Shown here: piece after piece, positions 49,101-58,238 of the stretch
Layout of the letters: the number at the start of each line of letters is the position of its first letter
Position numbering within the stretch: position 1 is the stretch's first letter
Assembly (NCBI GenBank): GCA_022036555.1
Contig: CM039139.1
Location: 10,056,262-10,120,261 of the forward strand
DNA length: 64,000 nucleotides
DNA from: Microstegium vimineum
Taxonomy: Eukaryota; Streptophyta; Magnoliopsida; Poales; Poaceae
Reading direction: 5' to 3'
Notes under the pieces: model-generated
What the model was told of the DNA's origin: nothing
Seen by the model: the letters and a program-made list of their open reading frames with translations, nothing else
The model's database searches: none
Program-made: the position numbers and the translations under genes

Positions 49101-51079
49101 CAACATAGATCGGGCTAGAAAGCAATGCCTTTGGAGGGGTAATTCGGCACAGCAGAAGGGAAGCAATCTAGTGGCCTGGTCAGTGGTGATGCAACCAAAA
49201 GAAAAAGGTGGGCTTGGCGTTCTCAACTTACAATTACAGAACGACGCTCTTCTCCTCAAGAGCTTAGACAAGTTTTATAACAGAAGAGAGATTCCTTGGG
49301 TCCAACTCATCTGGTGGAAATACTATCAAGGCAAAGTACCGCATGCTGCCAGGGAAGTCGGTTCTTTTTGGTGGAAAGACACTCTTAGGTTGAGCAACCT
49401 TTTCCGTGGAATTGCATGCTGCACAATTGGGGATGGTTCCACAGTTCTTTTCTGGGACGATATTTGGACGGATCATATTCTATCAGAACAATACCCAAGG
49501 TTGGTTTCATTTGCAAAAAACACTAGAGCTTCGGTCCAAGATATGTTGCAGGCAGATGAGTTGGAAACTCATTTTCACCTACCTCTATCCCAAGATGCAT
49601 TTGAAGAATTAGAAGCTCTACAACAACAATTGACAGTGTTGCAACCTCCACAACCATATGATGACGTCTGGAACTATGTGTGGGGAAATAGATCCTACTC
49701 CCAGCGGCTCTATAAATTAGCCTTTAGTAATGTTGAATCTCATCCAATCTTCAAATGGATCTGGAAGACTAGATGTATTCCTAGAATAAAGTTCTTCACC
49801 TGGCTGATCTTGGTTGATCGTCTAAACACCAAAGATATGCTTCAAAGGCGTCATTCCAACATTCAAGACGATGATCACTGTGTTCTTTGTCCTCTTGGTG
49901 TAGTAGAGGATCTAGAGCATCTCTTCTTCTCCTGTAACTTTGCACGTCGTTGCTGGCAGACTCTACAGATTCAGTGGGATGAGCACATAGGTCTCTCCCA
50001 GCGCCTTGCCCAAGCTCGAGCGAACTCCAATCTGCCCTTCCTCATGGAGGTAGTACTAATAGCATCCTGGGAAATTTGGAGGATTAGGAATGATAAAATC
50101 TTCCACGGCAAGCAACCCAACTTTAGTACCTGGTTAGCGAATTTTAAATTCCAATGTAATCTTCAGTCTATTAGGTTCAAAAGTGACCTCAGGTCATCCT
50201 TTTGTGCATGCCTAGATGCCTTCAGTTAAACCCTTGGTAAGAACTATCTTTTCTTTCTAAATTTATAAAATTGTTTGGTACTGTGGGAATCTCCCCCACA
50301 GTCTTTCCAGTCAAAAAAAATGACGGCTCATTGACACATGCATTTCGTGAAAATTCAAGTCTACAAAGACAAAGGCAAAGCCTAAGAACAAAGGGCAGTA
50401 AAAAGCTAAACTTAGGGAAAAGAGAAGAGGCAACAGATGCTGTGCATATCAAAGGAGGACCATATTGAAGAAGGCCGAACCAAAATCTAGGACGAACTGT
50501 TGGCATCGAATTCAGTACAGATCACATCATAGAAACTCCATATTGCGTACGTACAAACAGTGTACACTTGAAAGCATCATATGTTAGATACTCGATACAT
50601 ATAAGGAATTGTCATTCAACCAATCATCCACTTCATTATCACTCTAAGTGAGAATATATGGCATCACATAAGTAGCACATACATCACTGTATCATAATTC
50701 GAAAGCTACTGCTCGAATCATAACATATACAGCTAATAAATACCGAAGCTTGGAACTTAAGTGGAAACACTCGACTCGTAGTTCACCAGGATCACCGGGC
50801 GGAATCAGCAGCAGCAGCTGGGATCCGACGCAGGAGCATCAGATCGCGGGGTGGAGAGGCCACGATCACCGCCGATCAGCTCGGGCAGAGCTCTAACGGG
50901 TTGCTCGATGCGGATCTGAGGGGAGAAGACAGAGAGAGACAGGAAGCAGGTGGGCGGAAGACTCACCCGTTGACGGATTTGTGGACGGCGGTGCCCCAGG
51001 TGCGCATGCCGGCGGCGAACGACGAGAAGAAGCCGCCGCCCGAGGAGGCGGCACCTCCGCCCTGGTCCTTGGATCCCAT
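40118..51079 (-). CDS. ORP3A: Oxysterol-binding protein-related protein (ORP3A type)
   Basis: Ten exons with GT-AG introns: 51079-50967, 43986-43893, 42795-42679, 41905-41833, 41749-41631, 41534-41413, 41247-41071, 40874-40730, 40626-40448, 40364-40118. They sum to 1386 bp = 461 residues plus TGA with phases matching at every junction. The N-terminus is MGSKDQGGG, glycine/serine-rich; exon 2 gives LLGYEGLEVINPDGG. The OSBP signature is split by an intron as LAEQ / VSHHPPMG; downstream come VDTPGEMVMTNLTTGDKV, ITGKWNKSLSYQPCDQEG and a C-terminus ending FNPWQYGSSSSQ. There is no PH domain, as in the short plant ORPs. The family moves sterols or phosphoinositides between membranes, and the Arabidopsis relative is ER/Golgi-associated. 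The first intron (6980 bp) is swollen by an antisense LINE, but all splice sites look intact, so the gene is probably functional. Confidence 0.95.
42894..43234. mobile_element. Tourist-like MITE in an ORP3A intron
   Basis: 341 bp, termini GGGCATGTTTGGATCCCTTA and AGGGGGTCCAAACATACCC, inverted to each other, flanked by TAA at 42891-42893 and 43235-43237. The interior repeats TTTGCCA/TGGCAAA words many times. It lies between exons 2 and 3 of ORP3A and does not touch a splice site. Confidence 0.8.
44519..46465 (+). CDS. LINE ORF1, RNA-binding protein with CCHC knuckles
   Basis: An intact 648-codon frame starting at the ATG at 44519 (MGSSSALAARLDF) and ending TAA at 46463-46465. The N-terminal ~200 residues resemble the domain of unknown function found in grass LINE ORF1 proteins. 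A zinc-knuckle pair follows at about residues 255-290: C-x2-C-x4-H-x4-C (CSRCLAVGHLRSYC) and then C-x2-C-x4-Y-x4-C, where the histidine is replaced (CLACHNYGNVKRKC). A 75-bp in-frame duplication gives two copies of KLCADQLFY...IPAEQD near residues 347-396. The C-terminal part is proline/arginine-rich (RRHVGRPPKPRG). It would bind the element RNA. The open frame suggests a fairly recent insertion. Confidence 0.88.
   Translation: MGSSSALAARLDFTHGRAFEEEIDRRFGTLVHHPSTSADGSFFLLATFRRFLFRLSEDSVSLALQSCLGGRASCFHVQFLSTNHFRFSVSCKKVGFHVYRLRRVITSQFDIYFHLWSNGTPNWEREKRLWEEEQEREWFRVLSKSTKRSLKMASNKHVSFAKALIQSPPKIMAKPTCGFSPQNSPVMIKFGSFSCAIPSSNASLVPCVFTGDKFDFHLERRVLCDSDYIKDAMCMTKPLESSKSRSNSKPFLKCSRCLAVGHLRSYCRNKIRCLACHNYGNVKRKCLTMARHRLVWMPKQIPETMLDSQNSLDSRAEAAGAPDSPPHTSDVSSPLVEEAFEFFTANKLCADQLFYSSSISSDSTTIPAEQDKLCADQLFYHSSISSDATIIPAEQDLRFSAAQARCLVHLVFDRKALADGPAAFQLQGPDILLQHIADPPVLEPIVIDRHMFESQAVPEQMEVIQPTGLEIVPWQPVGSAVALQILADFITFRQGARNVQNFQDNMSAILLPGPTASGPELEFEIPSGQPSPPRRHVGRPPKPRGSTSTGSSRPPRTSHRAPLVETSVRRSPRIRGENGGFKHVHLGKRQRREVPILSISALDGSSGPIPTAMLRSWGINCGVSPEEVSDEVLLQAPSSGNPDLTNED
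46664..50229 (+). pseudogene. LINE ORF2 (endonuclease, RT, zf-RVT), one stop and one frameshift
   Basis: The first ATG at 46664 opens an AP-type endonuclease (MLCWNIRGFN, ICLQETK, ASGGILVVW). It is stopped by TAG at 47048-47050, which is followed in frame by FLGDFNFYRS, then SDHIP. A frame change near 47870-47970 moves to the RT frame: RDKAPGPDGFNGFF, INDFRPISLLN, LILKLDFEKAFDTV, RRGVRQGDPLSPLLF and the catalytic YADD at 48700-48711. The C-terminus carries the zf-RVT zinc module (CVLCPLG...EHLFFSC) and ends TAA at 50227-50229. ORF2 would nick target DNA and copy the RNA. RT itself is uninterrupted, but the two lesions make this copy non-autonomous. Confidence 0.92.
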
Positions 51080-51395
51080 CGCCGGCGATCTGCGGGGGTC
51101 AAGCGAGCCGCGGCGCAGCAGACAGAGAGCCGCGCGCGTGGGAGGGAAAGGCTTAGGGTTTGGGGAGGCGGCCGCAGCGGCTACCTACGTATAGGCGAAG
51201 GAAGGGGAGCGGAGCGGCGGCCGCGATGGCGATGTCGCCGCGTGGAATACGAACGCGAGGAGGAATTTGGAACGGTCGCGGGAGGACTAGACTAGAGCAC
51301 AAGGACGGGCAGGCAGGCCGGCCGGCGGGCGGGGGTAGTTTGGTCAGGTCGAGCCGCCCAGGAGTGGTGGACTGGTGGTGGTATTGTAAGTTTTG
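51080..51395 (-). promoter_or_regulatory. ORP3A: Short leader/promoter of ORP3A
   Basis: Only 316 bp separate the ORP3A ATG from the inserted long-TIR element. The interval is GC-rich, holds a telo-box and no obvious TATA box. A transcription start inside it is likely but not visible. Confidence 0.5.
51153..51161 (-). promoter_or_regulatory. Telo-box (AAACCCTAA) in the ORP3A leader/promoter
   Basis: The minus strand reads AAACCCTAA about 75 bp upstream of the ORP3A ATG. This motif is common near transcription starts of plant housekeeping genes and is bound by telomere-repeat-binding Myb proteins. Function here is not tested. Confidence 0.45.
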
Positions 51396-52421
51396 GCACA
51401 GTAGCCGTTTTGGCCCCTCAACTATGCTCAAATTAGCCTCTGAACTATCAAAACGGTCACTTTGACCCCTCAACTATCACCGAAGGCTCAAATTGACCCC
51501 TGAACTATCAAACCGGTCACTTTGGCCCTTAAACTTATAATTTTCGCCTCAATTTGATCCATTATCCCTGATCAATGTATACGTGGACAGATGGATTGTG
51601 AAAAGGTCGAAACTATCCCTTATTATTTTCTTTATTTGTTGGCCGCTAACGACATTTCCAACCTCGTCGTATGTTTTAAAAAATACCAAAATATAATTTA
51701 ATGTTAGAAAATTCATAAAAAAAATATTTTATCTTAGAAAAATCAATGAGCACATATGGTTGAAGGTACATAGTACAGAATAACCTCCTAAACAAATATA
51801 GTACAAAACATATAACCTGGATATAAATTTGAGGAGTTACTTTTCATGAGGAGCTATCCACATGAGACATGATTTTACAAAACACATGAAGTTTATCTGG
51901 TTAAGCTAGACTAGAATTTACCTCCATTTGCATCCACTGTTTCACTTTAACCTAGTTTTGAATTTTATGAGATCATATATGCTTTAAATATTCTAAGCGT
52001 GTAATAAAAAGATATATCATGATTGTAGTAAAACAAATTTTGGTAAAACAAAACCGGTTTCGGACATTAAATTTTGGTAGAACAATTTTTTTATGAATTC
52101 TCTAACATTAAATCAGATTTTGGTATTTTTTAAAACAAACGGTAGGGTTGGAAACGCCGTGAACGATCAACAAGTAAAGAAAATAATGAGGGGTGGTTTC
52201 GACCTTTTCGTAGTTTATCTGTCCATGTATCCATCGATCAGGGATAATGAATGCAATTGAGACAAAAATCATAAGTTTAAGGGCCAAAGTGGTCGTTTTG
52301 ATAGTTCTGGGGCCAATTTGAGCCTTCGGTGATAGTTGGGGGTCAAAGTGGTCGTTTTGATAGTTCAGAAGCCAATTTGAACCTTTGGTGATAGTTGAGG
52401 GGCCAAAACGGCTATTTTGCC
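51396..52421. mobile_element. Mutator-like element with long terminal inverted repeats
   Basis: The 1026-bp element begins GGCACAGTAGCCGTTTTGGCC and ends GGCCAAAACGGCTATTTTGCC, inverted. The inverted similarity extends about 340 bp from each end (51396-51740 against 52080-52421), and within each arm a ~55-bp unit (GAACTATCAAAACGGTCACT) is itself repeated. Flanks are GTAAGTTTT (51387-51395) and TTAAGTTTT (52422-52430), a 9-bp duplication with one mismatch, as made by MULEs. No transposase is encoded. Confidence 0.75.
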
Positions 52422-53780
52422 TTAAGTTTTTAACGAACCGGGCACGGCGCGGCGCAACGTGGGTGGCGAGATGACCACGATGCCCTCCTCAACTCCATGA
52501 TCCTGTTTGTGCATCTCTTTATCCATCCAAGAGACCAAGACGTTGAAATTCTAGAAGGATGGGTATTTTTCAAGTTTCAACTGATTTTGTTTAATACACC
52601 ATTTTGAGAAATGGATACATTTTAAAAGATATGATAACGAATAATAGCTTATGTCTGTATAAATTTTCTTGATCTCCAAGGAGAACAATCTTAATGATTT
52701 GAACTTGAATGTGACATTATTTTTAGTGGACTTCGTGTTAAACTCTGCTAAGCATAACCTTTCCTTGTTGGAAGAGAATAAAGTCAATGCGGAAACAGGA
52801 CAACGATGTTTCGTTATCTTGGTGATGATTCCTAATGGCCTGGCTGTGTAGAAAATCTGTGGATCCTGCCGGCCTTTTGAGGTGGCGCACAGCAGACATC
52901 ACACGATCATGCGATCATGCTCTGCATCGCGCACACTGCCAAAACGGCAAACCCGTCCCCGATTCCTCCTCTCGCACATGCGAAGGGCTGCAGCCACCGC
53001 GGCTGCCGCCGTCCGCCGAAGCTTCGCTGGAAAAATGTTGGGACCGTGATCGTTTCTGTGTGCCAATAGCGTACGCACATGCCGCGTCGCCGCCGTGTTG
53101 GACTGACTGTTGAGTAGGTTATCCAGCCCGGTAGGCCCAAACCTTCCTGTTGGGCCAGACATGTTTGGTCGGGCTGTGTTTGGTCCTGGCGGCCTGGCTG
53201 CATGTTACCGAGTTCTCTCTCTGACCCAGATCGACAATGCTCTCGCCTGTCCAGCTTCTTTTCGGAATCGGTAATGCTTAGTCGCGGACATTCGACAGGT
53301 CAAACACACGCGTCGGACTCCCGCTGGGCCGAGTGGGCGGCGGCTCACGTGGAGACTAGACCCCTCCCCCAAACCCGGCTGCGCCTCTCGTCAGTCGCTC
53401 TCCTCACTTTTCGTCGCCTCATTCCTCTCTGCTGCTTCTCGTCGCTCTCCTCATCGTCGTCGCACCCACGCCTCCTTCCGCCATGCCTCCTCGATGCTCC
53501 CGGCCACCGGCTCGTCGGCGGCGAGCTCCTTCCCCTCTCCCACGTCGCTAGGCCTCCCCCACTCCGCTAGGGTTTCATCTCGTTCGTCGGCCAGGGCGGT
53601 GGCGACATTTCTGGATGGCGGCGGACGCGGATCCGCCGGATCCGGCGGCGGCGGCGGCCGCGGACCCGACACCGTCACCTCCTTCTCCCTCCCCTCCGGT
53701 GGCGACATTTCTCGACGGCGGTGGCCTCGGATCCGGCGGCGGTGGACGCGGATCCGGATGTTTCTCCCCTCCTCCGGGGT
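52422..53780. other. Intergenic, AT-rich then GC-rich, no gene seen
   Basis: 53400-53760 has short frames on both strands rich in Gly/Asp/Pro caused by a (GGATCCGGCGGCGG)-like composition. No domain or splice-linked exon chain was recognised. Confidence 0.45.
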
Positions 53781-54170
53781 CCAATGTTTCTCTGATGATG
53801 CCGTGGTGTTTCAGTGTTTTGTTGCCCAATATTTCGAGCACATATGATGAGATGTTTCTCTGATGTGCCCCCTCCCTCTCCCCTCCTTCGGGTCCAATGT
53901 TTCTATGATGATGTCGCGGTGTTTCAGTGTTTTCATTGCAAATGTTTCGTGCACATATGATGAGATGTTTCTCTGATGTGCCCTCCTCTCCCCTCCACTG
54001 GGATTCAATGTTTCTTTAATGATGTCGCGGTATTTCAGTGTTTTGTTGCCAATGTTTCGAGCACATATGATGAGATGTTTCTCTGATGTGGCGTCCTCAT
54101 CCCTCCTCCGGGTCCAATGCTTCCCTGGTGATGCCGCGGTGTTTCAGTGGTTTCATTGTCAATGTTTCTC
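53781..54170. repeat. 112-bp tandem repeat, 3.5 copies
   Basis: Units begin CCAATGTTTC at 53781, 53893 and (as TTCAATGTTTC) 54005, with a shorter one at 54114. Each holds GATGATG(T/C)CG, GTGTTTCAGTG and CACATATGATGAGATGTTTC. Periods are 112, 112 and 109 bp. Confidence 0.8.
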
Positions 54171-56021
54171 ATTCTTCGCTCTTCTCGTGTTTCATTTTGT
54201 GTTTTTGGTGTTTCATTTTTTTTGTTTCATAGAGTGCGGCGAGGGTCCGGTGAGACTCTAGCGAGGCAGGGCGGGGTGCTTGGTTGGCGAGCTGGTGACG
54301 GAGGCCGAGCGGACGGTTGGCGGGGGGGGGGGGGGGGCAGCATGTGTGGGGCGGCGGGCATACACGTGCGCGTGTGCGCGCGCGGGGTGCGGCTAGGCGC
54401 CTCGGGATGATGGGCCGGACCCTGCTAGCGACAGGCGTTCTATCATAGAATGTTCGTTCGCTAGCAGCTCCCTTTCGGAATCGCCCATTTTCTAGTCCCA
54501 TTCCCATAGTCTTTGTTGCGTTGCCGGCGCCGGTGCGCCGCTGGACCTACCATGCAGCCGGAGGCGGTATGTGATCGACTCATCGCTATCACCAGAGGAG
54601 GCTTTAAGCAGTAGCACTTGGCGGTGATCCTACTACGACTGAGCTTGGGACCGACGGCCAGTTCTAGCAGTGGTCTGCATCAACCGACGCTGCGATGGGT
54701 GGTTGCCGACTGCCGACTGCCTGCATGGGATGACCTGACGTAGCGGCGTGGCGGCCAGCCATGCCTCGTGACCCGTGACCTTGAGTTGGTGGGCCTGTAG
54801 CTTGACGTGTTGGCTTTCTCCGGGAAGCTAGGCGCAGGTGTCGCGCGACGCAGGGCGCAGGTGCTGGTGCTGCCTACTGTGGTGCTCCGCGCGCCGGATT
54901 CGTACGTGCTGCTCCGCTCCGCGCGCTGGTCCGTCCGACCAGTCGGACGGTCCGCCGACCCCCCTGTGCCCCTGGCCAAAAGTGATACTCCAACCAGCCC
55001 AGCCCACGACCGACCAACGATGAGGAAGCGCGGCCCAACGAGCATCCTCTCGAGAGTACGGCCCAGACCACAAACAACGTCCAGAGAGTACTCCGTATAT
55101 CGCAAGACATGTTCGATCCGTGCTGGGCCAGAATAACATGACGGCACGTGCATGCATGCAAGCTCAAATCAAAGGCCCATTGCCTATGTTCACGTGCGCG
55201 ACAACGGAATGTCTACTTTCTTTTTATTTCTTTCTATTCATTCTTCATTTTTTTCTAATTAGTATGTTTCTTATTTATTCACGTTTTTGTTCTTTTTCTA
55301 CTTTTCATTATCTTTTCTTTCCTTTCCTTTGTATTCTTTTGTCGGGTGTTTGAGTTATGTGTTAGAATCTAGTCTGGTACTGTTTTCTTTTTTTTACTAT
55401 AATTAATTACTTCATTATTTCTATTATTGTATTTCTATTACACTTGTGATGTTCACTTAATATACATATGATGTTCTATGAAATATATTATAGTTTTAAT
55501 ACATCATATGATTTATTACACTTTTTTCGTGTAGTTTTAATACGATGTTCCACGATGTATTTATGATGTTTGATATCATTTTTTCTTCTTTTTATTTGAG
55601 TATAATTAATTACTTCACTAATTTATTATTTATTTATTTATATTTTTATATTTTTGTATATATATGTGATGTTCACGTAGTATAAGTATAATGTTCTATG
55701 CTATTTTTTGTTATGTTCATACAGTGTTAATGTGATGTTCCATGATTATCTGTAAATGCATACTCCATATGAGATAAATGTCCATAATTTTTTTACCGAA
55801 ATGTATTCATGTGGGGTTTTGTTTTGAAGAGTTTATTGCAAAGAACACGATGGTACAATCGGATTTTAATTTGGATGATTAACTAAAGAGTTATGACTTT
55901 TTTTTACTTCAAGAAGTATGGGATAGTATGGGATACGTTGGCATCATCGTTTTTTGGATTTTAGCGTATGTTGTTGCTGGGATAAATATATGGTGCGTTG
56001 AAACAGTTGTGAAGGCCCACA
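54171..56021. other. Intergenic, decayed repeat DNA, no gene seen
   Basis: 54200-55150 is GC-rich with a G16 homopolymer (54322-54337). 55200-55990 is T-rich and reiterates GATGTTC-type words (ATGTGATGTTCAC, GTGATGTTCCA), reminiscent of non-coding transposon DNA common in grasses; element ends were not found. Confidence 0.45.
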
Positions 56022-56186
56022 TCTATATCTATACCTATTAATAAAAAGACAAAATTTCAGACGTTTTTTTTTTCATCCAACACATTCAATCTAGCCTAAC
56101 TGTCGGCCCACTCGATGGCTCACGCTTCCTCGGCCCACTCCACTCGCCGGCTCACGCTCACGCTCTCCCATACCCTCTTCTCCCCA

Positions 56187-56488
56187 GTCAAGGGGTTCAT
56201 AGCGCAATGACAAAGACTATTGGTTGAGGGGCTCCTACCCAGGGTTCAAATCCTGGGTGCGACATTTTATTTTGGATTTATTTCAGGATTTTTCGACGCT
56301 ACACATTAAGTGGTAGGCGACGTTCCCGTCGACAACGAGGCGTCTGTGGTGACTTCGTGAACTTCAAGATTTGCCGGCTCAGTCCTTCGAAGGTGCTCAT
56401 AGGAGTAGGGTTTGCGTGCGTGTGTTCGTAGAGGCAAGTGTGCGTGCGTGTTAAGTGTCTGCGTTGTACTGTGTACTCTAAAAAAACG
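56187..56488 (+). mobile_element. tRNA-derived SINE (grass Au/ZmSINE-like)
   Basis: TACCCTCTTCTCCCCA flanks it at 56171-56186 and 56489-56504, a perfect 16-bp target duplication. The head has a Pol III B box GGTTCAAATCC at 56244-56254 and an A-box-like TAGCGCAATG upstream; the body carries the grass SINE phrases GACGTTCCCGTCGACAACGA, GTGACTTCGTGAA and GCTCATAGGAGTAGGG; it ends TGTACTGTGTACTCTAAAAAAA. It depends on a LINE for movement. It lies inside the Helitron and next to the captured carboxylesterase piece. Confidence 0.92.
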
Positions 56489-56519
56489 TACCCTCTTCTC
56501 CCCATCTTCCTCTTGGCGA

Positions 56520-56668
56520 TAAAGAAAAGATCGGCCGCCGCCGCCGCCGTCGCCCGTGCCAGGGCCGGGGTCAGGCCCGCCATGGAGGAAGCGGAGCGCC
56601 GCAAAGCCATAATCGTAGGCGGAGAGGAACCGGTGCTGGGGCGAGCAGCGGTAGTCGATGGACAACAC
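56520..56668 (-). pseudogene. Carboxylesterase (alpha/beta hydrolase-3) fragment in the Helitron
   Basis: The minus strand from 56668 reads VLSIDYRCSPQHRFLSAYDYG then FAALRFL, which matches the conserved DYRLAPEHRLPAAYDD...ALRWL block of GID1-like plant carboxylesterases. The upstream HGGG oxyanion block and the downstream GDSAGG nucleophile block are missing or unreadable; after a glycine/alanine-rich stretch the frame runs into unrelated sequence. It is a captured exon piece, not a gene. Confidence 0.65.
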
Positions 56669-57027
56669 ACCCTCCTCCGGTCAGCAAGCAGCGCTGAGGC
56701 CGACGTTCCTCCTGTCCATGCGCAGCGCTAAGCAAGGAAGAACGGATGCACCTGTCCATGCACAGCGCTGCTCTCCCGTCTCACGTGCAGCGCGGTCGGT
56801 TAGATGGAGCTGTCGACGACCGGGATGTGGTGTCGTCGTGGCCGTGGCTGTGCGCGTATTCCATGGCGTCGCAGGATGCCTCACCATAGGACAAGTTGGA
56901 ATCGGAATCCAAACAAAGAACGATTTCAGATCAGAAACTTAAGTGGTATTTTTCGACACCAACTCCTTTTTCGTTCCTATTTATATATCAAAGATCTTTG
57001 TTGAAGATAAAGTTGATAGTTGCTAAT

Positions 57028-58238
57028 CAAGCTCCTGATTTAAAAAAGGCTTCGTTAAGCCGGCAAGAAGACGGATGGTTTGCTGGTACTCAAGAAACCA
57101 GTACAGATGACAAACATTGGTTTGATCCTGTTGAACCTAGCTTTGTTAATGATGTTGAAATGCCTCACCTAGATGATATAGAGGATCCTTTTGGGGATTA
57201 TTCTGATGATGAGGGCCCAAGGAAACCTCTGATTCCACATGAACATGGCAACCTAAAGATTCGGCCTTACATGAGAGGTACAGGAAGCTGTTCTTTCTGG
57301 ATATATATCTTTTGTTTAGTGCCTTGTAAATCTATTTTGATGATCTATGTATTGAACTGTCTTTATTGATCTGTTTTGGAGCAGTTAAAGGTTCTCCACG
57401 GGGGATTATTGGCACTTCAAAAAAGAAAACTCTAACATTTCTATTTCATATGGCTAAGATTGAAGGCGTCATCATACCTGAACATGCTAAATCTTTTGAA
57501 GCACAGCAGTCTCGGCAGGAGGAACATTATGGTTTCTAATCACCCCCTCGTTTTGAAAAGGTACCCAACATTGTTACAGTGTCCATGTAAATAAGGCATT
57601 ATTTCAATTAATATATTTTTGGTGAAATAGAAATTATTTTAATCATCCAACATGCAGTTTTGTGACCATTTGAATTTCGAGGAAGGAAATCCCAATGTGT
57701 TTGGAGATTTGAAAGACGATGGCATGATCAAATACTTGCATTAATTTTGATGATGATGATGATCCATACATGCCAAACAATATAGGTGTTGATCCTGATG
57801 TTCCAATATATCATAACGAGTTTATTTTATTGACTTCTTTGTTTGCTGGTTGCTGTGTTTATATATTCATTTTTTTTCTAAATTCAGACTATTGTTGCAA
57901 GTCCCAATGGTACACAGGATGGCATAGATATACATGCAAGCCTCGACGATTTGTGTCGGTCACATCTGGTGAGTTTTTAATGGTTCTATAGTCCATTTAC
58001 ATCTATGAACTAACCTTGGAAGAGCAGGTTAGTTGCTGGCTTGAACTGCTTACAGTTTTGCATCTATGAACTTGTTTAATGCTAACCCCTACATCCAAGT
58101 TTTTCAGGATAAAAATCCACCTTTTGAGATCTGTTGATATATATATGGGAGTAAATCCTCGACACACTTTCATCAAGAACTGAAAGTACAGGAACTGCAT
58201 CTTGTAGTGAGATTGTTAATGGCAGACCAAAGTATGAG
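57028..58238 (+). pseudogene. CAPH2: Captured condensin-II subunit H2 (CAP-H2) gene fragment
   Basis: Exon-like segments with GT-AG borders are: to 57277 (PDLKKASLSRQEDGWFAGTQ, DDIEDPFGD, PHEHGNLKIRPY), 57385-57560 (VKGSPR, FLFHMAKIEGVIIPEHAKSFE), 57658 to about 57823 (FCDHLNFEE, FGDLKDDG), 57888-57968 (DGIDIHASLDDLCRSHL) and about 58155-58238 (ILDTLSSRT, SEIVNGRPKYEV). I recognise the order as the middle to C-terminal half of plant CAP-H2, a kleisin that links the two SMC arms of condensin II. It is broken: TAA at 57537-57539, a frame change near 57745, and a missing exon between the last two. Retained introns mean capture was at DNA level. No N-terminus is present. Confidence 0.72.

Larger units (their letters stand above)
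44092..50317 (+). mobile_element. L1-type LINE inserted in ORP3A intron 1
   Basis: A 6.2-kb non-LTR element with ORF1, ORF2, a short 3' UTR and an A8 tail (50313-50320). AAATGACGGCTCATTG flanks it at 44076-44091 and 50318-50333 (13 bp certain plus As shared with the tail), proving target-primed insertion. It is full length by ORF content and lies opposite to the host gene. A 427-bp GC-rich 5' leader (44092-44518) has no clear gene and may hold its internal promoter. Confidence 0.93.

Noticed and set aside
56240..56260. tRNA-like B box GGTTCAAATCC
   Set aside because: It is the Pol III promoter of the SINE; there is no cloverleaf around it.
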